The notes beneath the pieces were generated by a model. That model did no database searches, was not told where the DNA came from, and was given only the letters and a program-made list of their open reading frames with translations. From Macrothele yani (lineage: Eukaryota > Arthropoda > Arachnida > Araneae > Macrothelidae), in contig CM077010.1 in assembly GCA_039090855.1 (NCBI GenBank), positions 49,246,905-49,310,904 on the forward strand: DNA of 64,000 bases, given 5' to 3'. The translations under genes were made by a program, and so were the position numbers. Below are positions 11,384-23,469 of the stretch, piece by piece; within the stretch, counting starts at the first letter, position 1, and every line of letters starts with the position of its first letter.

Positions 11384-11908
11384 TCATTCTGTTGCCGTTT
11401 GCCGTTGCCCTATTTTTGCATTGAAATCTCCCATAATTATTTTCAAGTGCTGCTTACCTTTATTATTTAGATGACGAATTTCCTCATAAAATTCTTCAAT
11501 TTCTTCTTCAGGATGACTTGTGGTGGGTGCATAAGTTTGAATAATCTGAGCCTGGTCTCTTTTCGAGAGTTGGATAACAAGCCGTGCAGCTCTGTCAGAG
11601 GAACTTTCAACTTCTACAACTTTATCCTTCAGTTTCTTGTTTATTATAAATCCAACACCACTAGTTCTGCCAGTATCTGTCCCACGATAGTAGAAGAGAT
11701 GTCTACTTTTCAGTTCGATGAGATCTTCTCCTTTTCTCCTTACCTCACTTAGCCCCACGATGTCCCACTTGATCCTTTGTAGTTCCTCTTCCAATTCAAG
11801 AAGCCTTGAATCAGAAGATAGGGAGCGTCCATTGTACGTTGCCAAGGTCAGCATCAGATGGCAGCCTAGTCCGGTCCTCCGGGGATTCTTAGCACCCTCT
11901 GCCTTCAT
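11384..11908 (-). pseudogene. RTE APE endonuclease N-terminal part
   Basis: 174 residues are open from a Met about 280 bp inside the 5' end of the element. Motifs in order: LATYNGRSL (first strand), IVGLSEVRRKG (catalytic Glu), GVGFIINKKL, IIQTYAPT and IIMGDFNAKIG (catalytic Asp/Asn). In RTE elements this domain nicks DNA to prime reverse transcription. The frame breaks near 11390. The missing stretch, including ETSVGKFGHGNRNQRG and KKPHRKWTW, is visible in the next frame. The SDHR block lies at the start of the RT frame. This protein type is often annotated in arthropods as craniofacial development protein 2-like, a misnomer. Confidence 0.9.
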
Positions 11909-12221
11909 GTCGCACTGGCCGCTGCCTTAGGTACATTCCAGCAGCCGGAGACTGAGTGCCAAGATTTAAGTTGTGGAGTCATTTTGGAGGGGTTTGGCCA
12001 TAACTCACCACGCTGGCCAAGCGGGTTGGTGAGTGTGGGATAGAATTTCCTCTAATCCCGATGGTATAGTTATACCGCTATGGGCGGTCGTCAGAGCCCC
12101 TTTAGTGGGAACAGGATGCACCACGAGAAGGCGGGGTTGACATCTGTCAAGGAGAGGCTGTGATGTTACGCATCACATGAACTTACATCCCATTAAATTA
12201 TACATTATACACTATATATAG

Positions 12222-12251
12222 AATTATACATAATCATGATTATGTGTAATT
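12222..12251. repeat. 30-bp palindrome beside the RTE 5' end
   Basis: aattatacataatcatg and its near-complement form a palindrome with one mismatched pair. It lies 17 bp outside the RTE target duplication. Confidence 0.6.
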
Positions 12252-13426
12252 ATAAATTGAGTTTCGAATTCATAGTTCAAAGCAGATTTTTCTGGGTCGA
12301 GTCCAATCATGTGATGTCCTGGTCCGGGTACAAAGATTTTGACCCGTTTCCAACTCTGCCTGGAAGTACCACAAGGTAGAAGACAGGACGCGGAAGATGA
12401 ATCCAGCACAGAGTCATCACGGTAGCACCCGCCCAGTGCTACAGGTTTGTATAATATCTCAGTGTAAATCATTATCACTGTCTCAGTTCATCTTTGTGAG
12501 AGGTTCCGTGAAAATAAAGGATTGGTTTCCCAGACCGATGAGAACCTCAGTGTAAAATTTTAAATGGTTGCATCATATTAGGCTGGTTACAATAAAGGAC
12601 GAGTGATTCACACAGATTTCGCAATGGCGAATACGTCTCCCAGCCAATTGCAAATTAGAACCCTGCCAATTAGAACGTCGCACGTACAGGCAATGGTAAT
12701 GGGACGGGAAGTGGTGGTCCCTCGGGAGAAGAGTAAATTGACCGGTCCCCCGACCGACCCAGTCAACGTGGAGACCCGTCGGATGCTGGCAGGATTGCTC
12801 TTGCAATGCCTTCACTTTAACAATTTTAAAAAGAGTTCTTCTTATCCCTGCAGAGCCAGTATTTTGACGGCGCAGGAAGAAGATATCAGATGGTTACCTT
12901 CTGCTGGCACCAGCAATCTGTGCTAACAGAACATCCCCATGCCTTTTTGTTCACAAGACATGCCAGCTCCATCGGTTCATGAAGTTCTCACCACACTTTC
13001 TGCCGACCATCTGTACAAAACAACGTATAGCGTGATTGATCTGATCACATCACTTTCTTCTATTGTTCTAATGCCAACTCACGGCGTTCTCGGCACTACT
13101 ATACGTGAATTTTTCGGCTTTTGACGTAGAACTACGTCTTTCTCCGCGATGGGTATGGGGTAATATCGGGAGCCCGGATGCGACGAAAACATGTCATACT
13201 TTGAACGCTTATACAGTATCTTCGAAACTAATAATCGCAGAGTAATAAATAATACACCCTGATTCATAAAGAAGTATACAGTTTCCAGATGTTGTAAAAC
13301 AGTAACAGTTGAAGACACGGACCACAACTGCAACCGTTAGGTAGATGTACTCATAAAATTTGTGTCCCGCTACTGAGGGAAGTGACGTAGGCGATAGCGC
13401 GCGTGTCACGTGACTAGTCAGTCAAA
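12252..13426. other. About 1.2 kb without recognisable gene
   Basis: No repeat family or protein motif is recognised. A 107-residue plus-strand frame at 12603-12926 has no identifiable domain and no supporting signals, so I do not call it. Confidence 0.4.
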
Positions 13427-13954
13427 ATGGCAGCGTCTGCAGTGGAGAAGGCGTTTTGTGTACTTGAATTGAGCAAAACAGAATCTGTAACTGTTGTACA
13501 ACGGTATTTTCGATCACGATTCGGAAAAGAACCTCCAACCAGAAAATCTATCTACGATTGGCATAAACAATTTGAAACTACGGGCTGTTTGTGCAAACTT
13601 AAAAGTCTTGGACGTCCGCGTGTATCGGAAGAAGTCGTTGATAGTATTTGCATCACCATTCAAGGAAGCTCGGGAAAATCAACGCGGAGGGTGAGTCGTG
13701 AAGTGCAGATTTCACAGCCCACTGTCTGGAGAATTTTGAAAAAGAAGCTGAAAATGATTCCATACAACGTGCAGATGTTGCAAATCTCACTGACCTTGAC
13801 AAGACATGCATCTGAATTTGTACGCACTTTCCAGATTCTTACAGGTAAAAGGAATTTGAACTCCTTTTCGCAGCTGAATTTTCAAGCTATAAAGGAATTT
13901 AATTTCTTCATCAAATTTTTTATAATACAAGTAAAACCAAAAGTGTTTCCATGA
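13427..13954 (+). pseudogene. Mariner-type transposase N-terminal fragment (DUF4817-like)
   Basis: Residues about 1-115 match the N-terminal DNA-binding half of a mariner-like transposase group annotated as DUF4817 in arthropods: MAASAVEKAFCVLEL, then RSRFGKEPPTRKSIYDWHKQF, the linker SLGRPRVSEEVV, and ISQPTVWRILKKKLKM with PYNVQMLQ. The catalytic DD34D half is absent. Beyond about residue 120 the frame runs into AT-rich unrelated sequence. A donor-like acag|gtaaaa (about 13842) and an acceptor-like ttttcgcag (about 13872) occur near the break, but no downstream domain follows, so splicing is not supported. Confidence 0.8.
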
Positions 13955-14224
13955 AGTTAATACCGCGTATCTACCTAAATTATTGTTGAATAGAAAACTA
14001 GTGTCTATTGGTAACACTATTTTTTATTCATTTTGTTGATCTACAATTTTTAGCACGTCTTTTGTAAAAAAAAAAAAAAAAAAAAAACAAGATCGTGCTT
14101 ATGTTGTCACTTTGTCCGTTCGCCAGTGGAAACCATATCAATACAACTATTAGTCCAATTTGAAAAGTTCTTTTCGCATTAGGAAGCTTGCAGTGTGATA
14201 ATTATGATTCTGCATTCCGACTTT

Positions 14225-15620
14225 TTCCGATGCACAATTTCGCCGACAGAGGGCGTAAATGCAGATGATATCGAATTCAAAATACATTTTATTTCAGATA
14301 TTTGCTTCTAAATATCTGATTGAAAAAATTCTTTCCGTTTCAATGTCATTTATATCGAACACTATTTTAGGTACCATGTGTTTTTCAAGTAATGCACAGA
14401 TTTTCTGCTAGGGGGTGAAAAGGTAAATTGCGTTTCCCCCGATATCTCTGCTTCTAAAAATCTGATTAGAAAAATTCTTCCTGCACCAGATACAGCTTCT
14501 GATGGGAAATGTTTTGCAAATAACTTCTAATTTTTGGTAAAGAATGGTTTGTCCACCGGGGATGGGGTAGGGGGTGGGGGGATAAGTGTTTATTTCTGCT
14601 TCTGATGTATTTGCAGCAAAATCTGAACTTCTGAAATCTCGATTGAAAAAATTATTCGTGGACTGATACCATTTAACTTGGAAAACCTTTTGAGAATGCT
14701 TCCTGCTTAAAATAGAACACAGTTTTGCTGCCCGAGGGCGTAGATGAATATCTTATTTTTGTCGATATCTCGGCTTCTAAGGGTCCGATTTGAAATATTC
14801 TTTCTTTGTTGGAGAGCGCTTTCAGTGCAAAATATTTCTCATATAATTTAAATTTTTTAACTCACAAGTGTGCCGCTGGAGGGCGTAAGATCACGTTTCC
14901 GTTTACAACAATATCTTCGGGATTAAAAACGAATTGAAAAAGTTCCTTTTCGGTCAGATATTACCATGAAAACTCTTTATGTACATTTTCTTCCCAAAAT
15001 AATGCACAATTTCGCAGCTAGGGAGCGCAAATGTTCAATCTGTTTTCTCATTATGTCTGCTTCTATACGTACGATTTAAAAAAGTCTTTTAACATTGGAT
15101 ACCATTTACCTTGTGGGACACTTTAGGTTTGTATTTGAGGAGTTTTGTAGTTCACAGCTCTGTCGCTTGGTGGTGTTTCTGTTTTTAGCTGCACCCCATC
15201 TTTTGGAAACCCTATTGAGAAATTTCTTTTTTTACTGTATGCTCTACAATTAAGATGGGGATTATTATCCTTTTTAAATAATGCACAACTTTCCTGCCTG
15301 GTTGTTTAAAGTTCAAAACCTTTTCCTCACTATCTCTGCTTCCTAGAGATGTATTTGAAAATTTCTTTTTCCTCAGCATAGCTTTTGCCATGAAGAATAC
15401 TTTCGCCTATTTTCAACTTTTCCATTACGCAAAATTCTTCCGCTAGAAGGCGTAGAGTTATATTACGTTTCCTTCTGTATTTCTTCTTCTGACTTCGATT
15501 TGAAAATCTCTTTGTCTCTGATACTCCTTCTGCTATGAGGAACTTTTTGTGCGTCATTTCTTAATTTTCGTAACATACTTTTTAGCCGCTGGTGGAAGTA
15601 AGTAGCTGTTTCTATTTCTG
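14225..15620. repeat. Ancient diverged tandem array, about 150-bp period, about 10 units
   Basis: The same order of phrases recurs: a GC-rich box (for example gccgctggagggcgta, cagctagggagcgcaaat, ccgctagaaggcgtaga), then gtttcc...atctctgcttct, then gatttgaaaaattcttt, then gataccattt...tggaaaa. The GC-rich box occurs near 14251, 14411, 14558, 14736, 14881, 15021, 15169, 15300, 15447 and 15590, a spacing of 131-178. Units are diverged, so the array is old. It sits about 0.5 kb from the young 68-bp satellite. There is no coding capacity. The box resembles a CTCF core, which is inference. Confidence 0.65.
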
Positions 15621-15662
15621 TTGATTTTTCCAATCAAAAATCCAGTTGAATTTTTAATGATT

Positions 15663-15704
15663 AATCAACCGGATTTAAAAATCCAGTTTTTAAATCCGGT
15701 TGAT
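15663..15704. repeat. Hairpin, 17-18-bp arms
   Basis: aatcaaccggatttaaaa and its perfect complement flank a 6-bp loop. It lies between the old array and the satellite. Function unknown. Confidence 0.75.
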
Positions 15705-16165
15705 TTTTTAATATTTAACCGATTCAATTGATTTTGAATAACTTTGATAAATTTTATTCGCGTCTGAAAGGAATCAATAGACGTGTCTATTACAACCGAA
15801 AATTCGGTGTCATCTTTCTTGTTACTACTTGGGTTTGTTCATACAGTGGAAGTAATATGCAGATCATTGTAGTTTAGTCACCTGTCAGAAGTCTTGTATG
15901 TGAAGCTGAAGAAGGGGAAGAGGAGGGGGCAGTTGTTTGGTAGATAGCTTTTCGGGAGATTAACCTCAGTGACGCAGTTCACCAAACAATGATGTAGTGT
16001 AGTTCTGAATAAAGATGTGCCTTAGCGGCGAATGAATTAAGTAAAAATTATAAAAATAAATAAATAACGAAAAGGGGACACTCAAATTTTTGAAACAAAG
16101 TTATAATATCGTTTTCCGATTTCATACCTTTAGTAAATCTTTATTGCTACTTATTTTGACGATTT
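15705..16165. other. Spacer between two tandem arrays
   Basis: Contains a short purine-rich stretch (about 15905-15960) and AT-rich sequence. No gene recognised. Confidence 0.4.
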
Positions 16166-16169
16166 TTTT

Positions 16170-19100
16170 TAATTATAATTGAGCAGTTTTAAAAAAGAAA
16201 GATTGTCACGCATGAGTCATGTACTAAAACTGTTTTTTTTATTAAAATTGAGCAGTTTTAAAAAAGAAAGATTGTCACGCATGACTCATGTACTAAGAAT
16301 GTTTTTTTTATTAAAATTGAGCAGTTTTAAAAAAGAAAGATTGTCACGCATGACTCATGTACTAAGAATGTTTTTTAATTAAAATTGAGCAGTTTTAAAA
16401 AAGAAAGATTGTCACGCAAGACTCATGTACTAAGAATGTTTTTTATTAAAATTGAGCAGTTTTAAAAAAGAAAGATTGTCACGCATGACTCATGTACTAA
16501 GAATGTTTTTTTATTGAAATTGAGCAGTTTTAAAAAAGAAAGATTGTCACGCATGACTCATGTACTAAGAATGTTTTTTTAATTAAAATTGAGCAGTTTC
16601 AAACAAAACAAAGATTGTCACGCATGAGTCATGTACTAAGAATGTTTTTTTATCAAAATTAAGCAGTTTCAAACAAAACAAAGATTGTCACGCATAAGTC
16701 ATGTACTAAAACTGTTTTTTTTTATTAAAATTGAGCAGTTTTAAAAAAGAAAGATTGTCACGCATGACTCATGTACTAAGAATGTTTTTTTATTAAAATT
16801 GAGCAGTTTTAAAAAAGAAAGATTGTCACGCATGACTCATGTACTAAGAATGTTTTTTTAATTAAAATTGAGCAGTTTTAAAAAAGAAAGATTGTCACGC
16901 AAGACTCATGTACTAAGAATGTTTTTTTTATTAAAATTGAGCAGTTTTAAAAAAGAAAGATTGTCACGCATGACTCATGTACTAAGAATGTTTTTTTTAT
17001 TGAAATTGAGCAGTTTTAAAAAGGAAGTTTGTCACGCATGACTCATGTACTAAGAATGTTTTTTTAATTAAAATTGAGCAGTTTTAAAAAAGAAAGATTG
17101 TCACGCATGAGTCATGTACTAAGAATGTTTTTTTATCAAAATTAAGCAGTTTCAAACAAAACAAAGATTGTCACGCATAAGTCATGTACTAAAACTGTTT
17201 TTTTTTATTAAAATTGAGCAGTTTTAAAAAAGAAAGATTGTCACGCATGACTCATGTACTAAGAATGTTTTTTTTATTAAAATTGAGCAGTTTTAAAAAA
17301 GAAAGATTGTCACGCATGAGTCATGTACTAAGAATGTTTTTTTATCAAAATTAAGCAGTTTCAAACAAAACAAAGATTGTCACGCATAAGTCATGTACTA
17401 AAACTGTTTTTTTTTTATTAAAATTGAGCAGTTACAAAAGAAAGATTGTCCCGAATGAGTCATGCATTAAGAATGCTTTTTTTTTATTAAAATTGAGTAG
17501 TTTTGAACAAAAGAAACATTGTTACGCATGAGTCATGTACTAAAATGTTTTTTTAATTAAAATTGAGTAGTTTTAAAAAAGAAAGATTGTCACGCATGAC
17601 TCATGTACTAAGAATGTTTTTTTATTAAACTTGAGCAGTTTTAAAAAAGAAAGATTGTCACGCATGACTCATGTACTAAGAATGTTTTCTTAATTAAAAT
17701 CGAGGAGTTTTAAAAAAGAAAGATTGTCACGCATGAGTCATGTACTAAAATGTTTTTTTAATTAAAATTGAGTAGTTTTAAAAAAGAAAGATTGTCACGC
17801 ATGACTCATGTACTAAGAATGTTTTTTTTATTAAACTTGAGCAGTTTTAAAAAAGAAAGATTGTCACGCATGACTCATGTACTAAGAATGTTTTCTTAAT
17901 TAAAATCGAGGAGTTTTAAAAAAGAAAGATTGTCACGCATGAGTCAGGTACTAAGAATGTTTTTTTTATTAAAATTGAGCAGTTTTAAAAAAGAAAGATT
18001 GTCACGCATGAGTCATGTACTAAGAATGCTTTTTTAATAAAATTGAGCAGTTTTAAAAAAGAAAGATTGTCACGCATGACTCATGTACTAAGAATGTTTT
18101 CTTAATTAAAATTGAGCAGTTTTAAAAAAGGAAGATTGTCACGCATGACTCATGTACTAAGAATGTTTTTTAAATTAAAATTGAGCAGTTTTAAAAAAGA
18201 AAGATTGTCACGCATGACTCATGTACTAAGAATGTTTTTTATTAAAATTGAGCAGTTTTAAAAAAGAAAGATTGTCACGCATGACTCATGTACTAAGAAT
18301 GTTTTTTTATTAAAATTGAGCAGTTTTAAAAAAGAAAGATTGTCACGCATGAGTCATGTACTAAGAATGTTTTTTTTATTAAAATTGAGCAGTTTTAAAA
18401 AAGAAAGATTGTCACGCATGACTCATGTACTAAGAATGTTTTTTAATTAAAATTAAGCAGTTTTAAAAAAGAAAGATTGTCACGCATGACTCATGTACTA
18501 AGAATGTTTTTTTTATTAAAATTGAGCAGTTTTAAAAAGAAAGATTGTCACGCATGAGTCATGTACTAAGAATGTTTTTTTATTAAAATTGAGCAGTTTT
18601 AAAAAAGAAAGATTGTCACGCATAAGTCATGTACTAAAACTGTTTTTTTATTAAAATTGAGCAGTTACAAAAGAAAGATTGTCCCGAATGAGTCATGCAT
18701 TAAGAACGCTTTTTTTAAAATTAAAATTGAGTAGTTTTGAACAAAAGAAACATTGTTACGCATGAGTCATGTACTAAAATGTTTTTTTAATTAAAATTGA
18801 GTAGTTTTAAAAAAGAAAGATTGTCACGCATGACTCATGTACTAAAATGTTTTTTTTATTAAAATTGAGCAGTTTTAAAAAAGAAAGATTGTCACGCATG
18901 AGTCATGTACTAAAACTGTTTTTTTTTATTAAAATTGAGCAGTTTTAAAAAAGAAAGATTGTCACGCATGACTCATGTACTAAGAATGTTTTTTTATTAA
19001 AATTGAGCAGTTTTAAAAAGAAAGATTGTCACGCATGACTCATGTACTAAGAATGTTTTTTTAATTAAAATTGAGCAGTTTTAAAAAGAAAGATTGTCAC

Positions 19101-22100
19101 GCATGACTCATGTACTAAGAATGTTTTTTTATTAAAATTGAGCAGTTTTAAAAAAGAAAGATTGTCACGCATGACTCATGTACTAAGAATGTTTTTTTTA
19201 TTAAAATTGAGCAGTTTTAAAAAGAAAGATTGTCACGCATGACTCATGTACTAAGAATGTTTTTTTATCAAAATTAAGCAGTTTCAAACAAAACAAAGAT
19301 TGTCACGCATAAGTCATGTACTAAAACTGTTTTTTTTTATTAAAATTGAGCAGTTACAAAAGAAAGATTGTCCCGAATGAGTCATGCATTAAGAATGCTT
19401 TTTTTATTAAAATTGAGTAGTTTTGAACAAAAGAAACATTGTTACGCATGAGTCATGTACTAAAATGTTTTTTAATTAAAATTGAGTAGTTTTAAAAAAG
19501 AAAGATTGTCACGCATGACTCATGTACTAAGAATGTTTTTTTTATTAAAATTGAGCAGTTTTAAAAAAGAAAGATTGTCACGCATGACTCATGTACTAAG
19601 AATGTTTTTTTAATTAAAATTGAGCAGTTTTAAAAAAGAAAGATTGTCACGCATGACTCATGTACTAAGAATGTTTTTTTTATTAAAATTGAGCAGTTTT
19701 AAAAAAGAAAGATTGTCACGCATGACTCATGTACTAAGAATGTTTTTTTTATTGAAATTGAGCAGTTTTAAAAAAGAAAGATTGTCACGCATGACTCATG
19801 TACTAAGAATGTTTTTTAATTAAAATTGAGCAGTTTTAAAAAAGAAAGATTGTCACGCATGAGTCATGTACTAAGAATGTTTTTTTATCAAAATTAAGCA
19901 GTTTCAAACAAAACAAAGATTGTCACGCATAAGTCATGTACTAAAACTGTTTTTTTATTAAAATTGAGCAGTTACAAAAGAAAGATTGTCCCGAATGAGT
20001 CATGCATTAAGAATGCTTTTTTTATTAAAATTGAGTAGTTTTGAACAAAAGAAACATTGTTACGCATGAGTCATGTACTAAAATGTTTTTTAATTAAAAT
20101 TGAGTAGTTTTAAAAAAGAAAGATTGTCACGCATGACTCATGTACTAAGAATGTTTTTTTTTATTAAAATTGAGCAGTTTTAAAAAAGAAAGATTGTCAC
20201 GCATGACTCATGTACTAAGAATGTTTTTTTAATTAAAATTGAGCAGTTTTAAAAAAGAAAGATTGTCACGCATGACTCATGTACTAAGAATGTTTTTTTT
20301 TATTAAAATTGAGCAGTTTTAAAAAAGAAAGATTGTCACGCATTACTCATGTACTAAGAATGTTTTTTTTATTAAAATTGAGCAGTTTTAAAAAGAAAGA
20401 TTGTCACGCATGAGTCATGTACTAAGAATGTTTTTTTAATTAAAATTGAGTAGTTTTAAAAAAGAAAGATTGTCACGCATAAGTCATGTACTAAAACTGT
20501 TTTTTTTAATTAAAATTGAGCAGTTACAAAAGAAAGATTGTCCCGAATGAGTCATGCATTAAGAACGCTTTTTTAAAATTAAAATTGAGTAGTTTTGAAC
20601 AAAAGAAACATTGTTACGCATGAGTCATGTACTAAAATGTTTTTTTAATTAAAATTGAGTAGTTTTAAAAAAGAAAGATTGTCACGCATGACTCATGTAC
20701 TAAAATGTTTTTTTTATTAAAATTGAGCAGTTTTAAAAAAGAAAGATTGTCACGCATGAGTCATGTACTAAAATGTTTTTTTAATTAAAATTGAGTAGTT
20801 TTAAAAAAGAAAGATTGTCACGCATGACTCATGTACTAAGAATGTTTTTTTTATTAAAATTGAGCAGTTTTAAAAAAGAAAGATTGTCACGCATGACTCA
20901 TGTACTAAGAATGTTTTTTTAATTAAAATTGAGCAGTTTTAAAAAGAAAGATTGTCACGCATGACTCATGTACTAAGAATGTTTTTTTATTAAAATTGAG
21001 CAGTTTTAAAAAAGATTGTCACGCATGACTCATGTACTAAGAATGTTTTTTTATTAAAATTGAGCAGTTTTAAAAAGAAAGATTGTCACGCATGAGTCAT
21101 GTACTAAAACTGTTTTTTTTTTTATTAAAATTGAGCAGTTACAAAAGAAAGATTGTCCCGAATGACTCATGTACTAAGAATGTTTTTTTTATTAAAATTG
21201 AGCAGTTTTAAAAAAGAAAGATTGTCACGCATGACTCATGTACTAAGAATGTTTTTTTTATTAAAATTGAGCAGTTTTAAAAAAAAAAGATTGTCACGCA
21301 TTACTCATGTACTAAGAATGTTTTTTTTTATTAAAATTGAGCAGTTTTAAAAAAGAAAGATTGTCACGCATGAGTCATGTACTAAGAATGTTTTTTTTAT
21401 TAAAATTGAGCAGTTTTAAAAAAGAAAGATTGTCACGCATAAGTCATGTACTAAAACTGTTTTTTTTAATTAAAATTGAGCAGTTACAAAAGAAAGATTG
21501 TCCCGAATGAGTCATGCATTAAGAACGCTTTTTTTAAAATTAAAATTGAGTAGTTTTGAACAAAAGAAACATTGTTACGCATGAGTCATGTACTAAAATG
21601 TTTTTTTAATTAAAATTGAGTAGTTTTAAAAAAGAAAGATTGTCACGCATGACTCATGTACTAAAATGTTTTTTTTATTAAAATTGAGCAGTTTTAAAAA
21701 AGAAAGATTGTCACGCATGAGTCATGTACTAAAATGTTTTTTTAATTAAAATTGAGTAGTTTTAAAAAAGAAAGATTGTCACGCATGACTCATGTACTAA
21801 GAATGTTTTTTTATTAAAATTGAGCAGTTTTAAAAAGAAAGATTGTCACGCATGACTCATGTACTAAGAATGTTTTTTTAATTAAAATTGAGCAGTTTTA
21901 AAAAAGAAAGATTGTCACGCATGACTCATGTACTAAGAATGTTTTTTTTATTAAAATTGAGCAGTTTTAAAAAAGATTGTCACGCATGACTCATGTACTA
22001 AGAATGTTTTTTTTATTAAAATTGAGCAGTTTTAAAAAGAAAGATTGTCACGCATGAGTCATGTACTAAGAATGTTTTTTATTAAAATTGAGCAGTTTTA

Positions 22101-22755
22101 AAAAGAAAGATTGTCACGCATGACTCATGTACTAAGAATGTTTTTTTTATTAAAATTGAGCAGTTTTAAAAAAGAAAGATTGTCACGCATGACTCATGTA
22201 CTAAGAATGTTTTTTTTATTAAAATTGAGCAGTTTTAAAAAAGAAAGATTGTCACGCATGACTCATGTACTAAGAAAGTTTTTTGAATTAAAATTGAGCA
22301 ATTTTAAAAAAGAAAGATTGTCACGTATGACTCATGTACTAAGAATGTTTTTTTATTAAAATTGAGCAGTTTTAAAAAGAAAGATTGTCACGCATGACTC
22401 ATGTACTAAGAATGTTTTTTAATTAAAATTGAGCAGTTTTAAAAAAGAAAGATTGTCACGCATGACTCATGTACTAAGAATGTTTTTTTACTAAAATTGT
22501 GCAGTTTCAAACAAAAGAAAGATTGTCCCGAATGAGTCATGTATTAAGATTTTTTTTTTTTATTAAAATTGAGTAGTTTTGAACAAAAGAAACATTGTTA
22601 CGCATGAGTCATGTACTAAAATGTTTTTTTAATTAAAATTGAGCAGTTTTAAAAAAGAAAGATTGTCACGCATGACTCATGTACTAAGAATGTTTTTTTA
22701 ATTGAAATTGAGCTGTTTCAAACAAAAGAAAGATTGTCACGCTTGAGTCATGACT
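16170..22755 (+). repeat. 68-bp satellite array, about 97 units, AP-1-type palindrome in most units
   Basis: Direct repeats of 67-69 bp with the order attaaaattgagcag, tttta(a)n, gaaagattgtcacgc, atgactcatgtac, taagaatg, (t)7-9. Most units hold a perfect 9-bp palindrome ATGACTCAT or ATGAGTCAT; some variants lose it (ataagtcat, attactcat, aagactcat). Variant units recur: a gttacaaaag/cccgaatgag unit is at 17431, 18664, 19353, 19971, 20523, 21138 and 21483, spacings close to 18, 10, 9, 8, 9 and 5 units. Frames such as SSFKKERLSRM are artefacts of the repeat. Reading direction is arbitrary. Confidence 0.98.
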
Positions 22756-22874
22756 TGATTGCTGCATAGGCTCGAGCCTGGTTTATAGCAGTTCGACAGA
22801 CGCGCGCTTTCGCGTCTGCATCGGAATTACTGTCAGCTGACTACCCTGTCTATAAGCGCAGGCATCCGCTTCAC

Positions 22875-23175
22875 GCTTATTCAGTCCTTACTTTCGTGAG
22901 ACATTTTTGTCAGGCTCTCTAGCCCAAATCTTCTAGTTTCCTACTTCTAACGGTCGTTTAAGACCTGGGGTCAGACACTCCCTTCCTAATAAATCCCTAC
23001 ACAAATCTCTCTCTCTCTCTCGCTTACTCAGTCCTCGCTTCCGTAAAACATTTTTGTCAGGCACGGTAGGTCAAATCTCCTAGCTTCCTACCTCTAAGTG
23101 TCGTTTAAGACCTGGAGTCAGACACATCGTTCCTAATAAATCCCTACATAAATCTTTCTCTCTCTCACTTACTTA
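22875..23175 (+). repeat. Tandem pair of SINE-C 3' bodies
   Basis: Two copies, 147 bp apart, share cttactcagtcct, cctagcttcctac, gtttaagacctgg and gtcagacac. They end in aaatctctctctc. The same 3' body is present in the complete SINE-C at 50716-51026. Heads are missing here. They probably arose by tandem duplication of a truncated copy. Confidence 0.7.
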
Positions 23176-23469
23176 AGGAATAAGACTTCGAAAGTTATAT
23201 CGAATATCGAAAGAACAATAGAAAATAAATTGTCTTTGTTTTTATAGTTTTTTATATTATGTTTTCTAATTTATTAACTCATTCGATTTTAGCAACTCTA
23301 AATCTTGGGCTGCCGCCTAGTTCGCCTAGTGGTTGAACCGGTCCTGTTCGTAAGACGTCCTACTGGGTGACATCCGAATATTTAGTCGCATCAGTGGAGA
23401 CACCAGCTGCTCAAAACGTGTGCGTCTGTGTGTGGCGGGGCGGTACAAATTTTGAAGTGCTTTGCAGAA
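23176..23469. other. Spacer without recognisable gene
   Basis: AT-rich, then mixed sequence; nothing recognised. Confidence 0.35.

Larger units (their letters stand above)
8981..12205 (-). mobile_element. Near full-length RTE-type retrotransposon, copy 1
   Basis: The element spans 8995-12191, bounded by perfect 14-bp duplications attaaattatacat at 8981-8994 and 12192-12205. It is about 3.2 kb, the usual size for RTE elements. Read on the minus strand it has a short 5' leader (about 280 bp), an APE endonuclease, a reverse transcriptase, and a 3' end in (TGATGA)-like short repeats, the tail type seen in the RTE clade. Coding is interrupted by a frameshift near 11390, a stop near 11289 and a frameshift near 9330, so this copy is dead. 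It inserted 3 bp beyond the end of Tc1 copy 1. Confidence 0.93.

Noticed and set aside
12603..12926. A 107-residue plus-strand frame
   Set aside because: No domain, no repeat relation, opposite strand equally open; insufficient support.
13842..13880. An intron in the mariner N-terminal frame (gtaaaa donor, ttttcgcag acceptor)
   Set aside because: No coding continuation with transposase motifs follows the supposed acceptor; degenerate splice-like strings are frequent by chance.
16179..22359. Several 65-82-residue frames (SSFKKERLSRM-type) inside the 68-bp satellite
   Set aside because: They are translations of the repeat unit and appear wherever the unit length happens to be a multiple of three. 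No start context or conservation.
16170..22755. CRISPR array
   Set aside because: Repeat units are contiguous with no spacers, and the genome is eukaryotic. It is satellite DNA.
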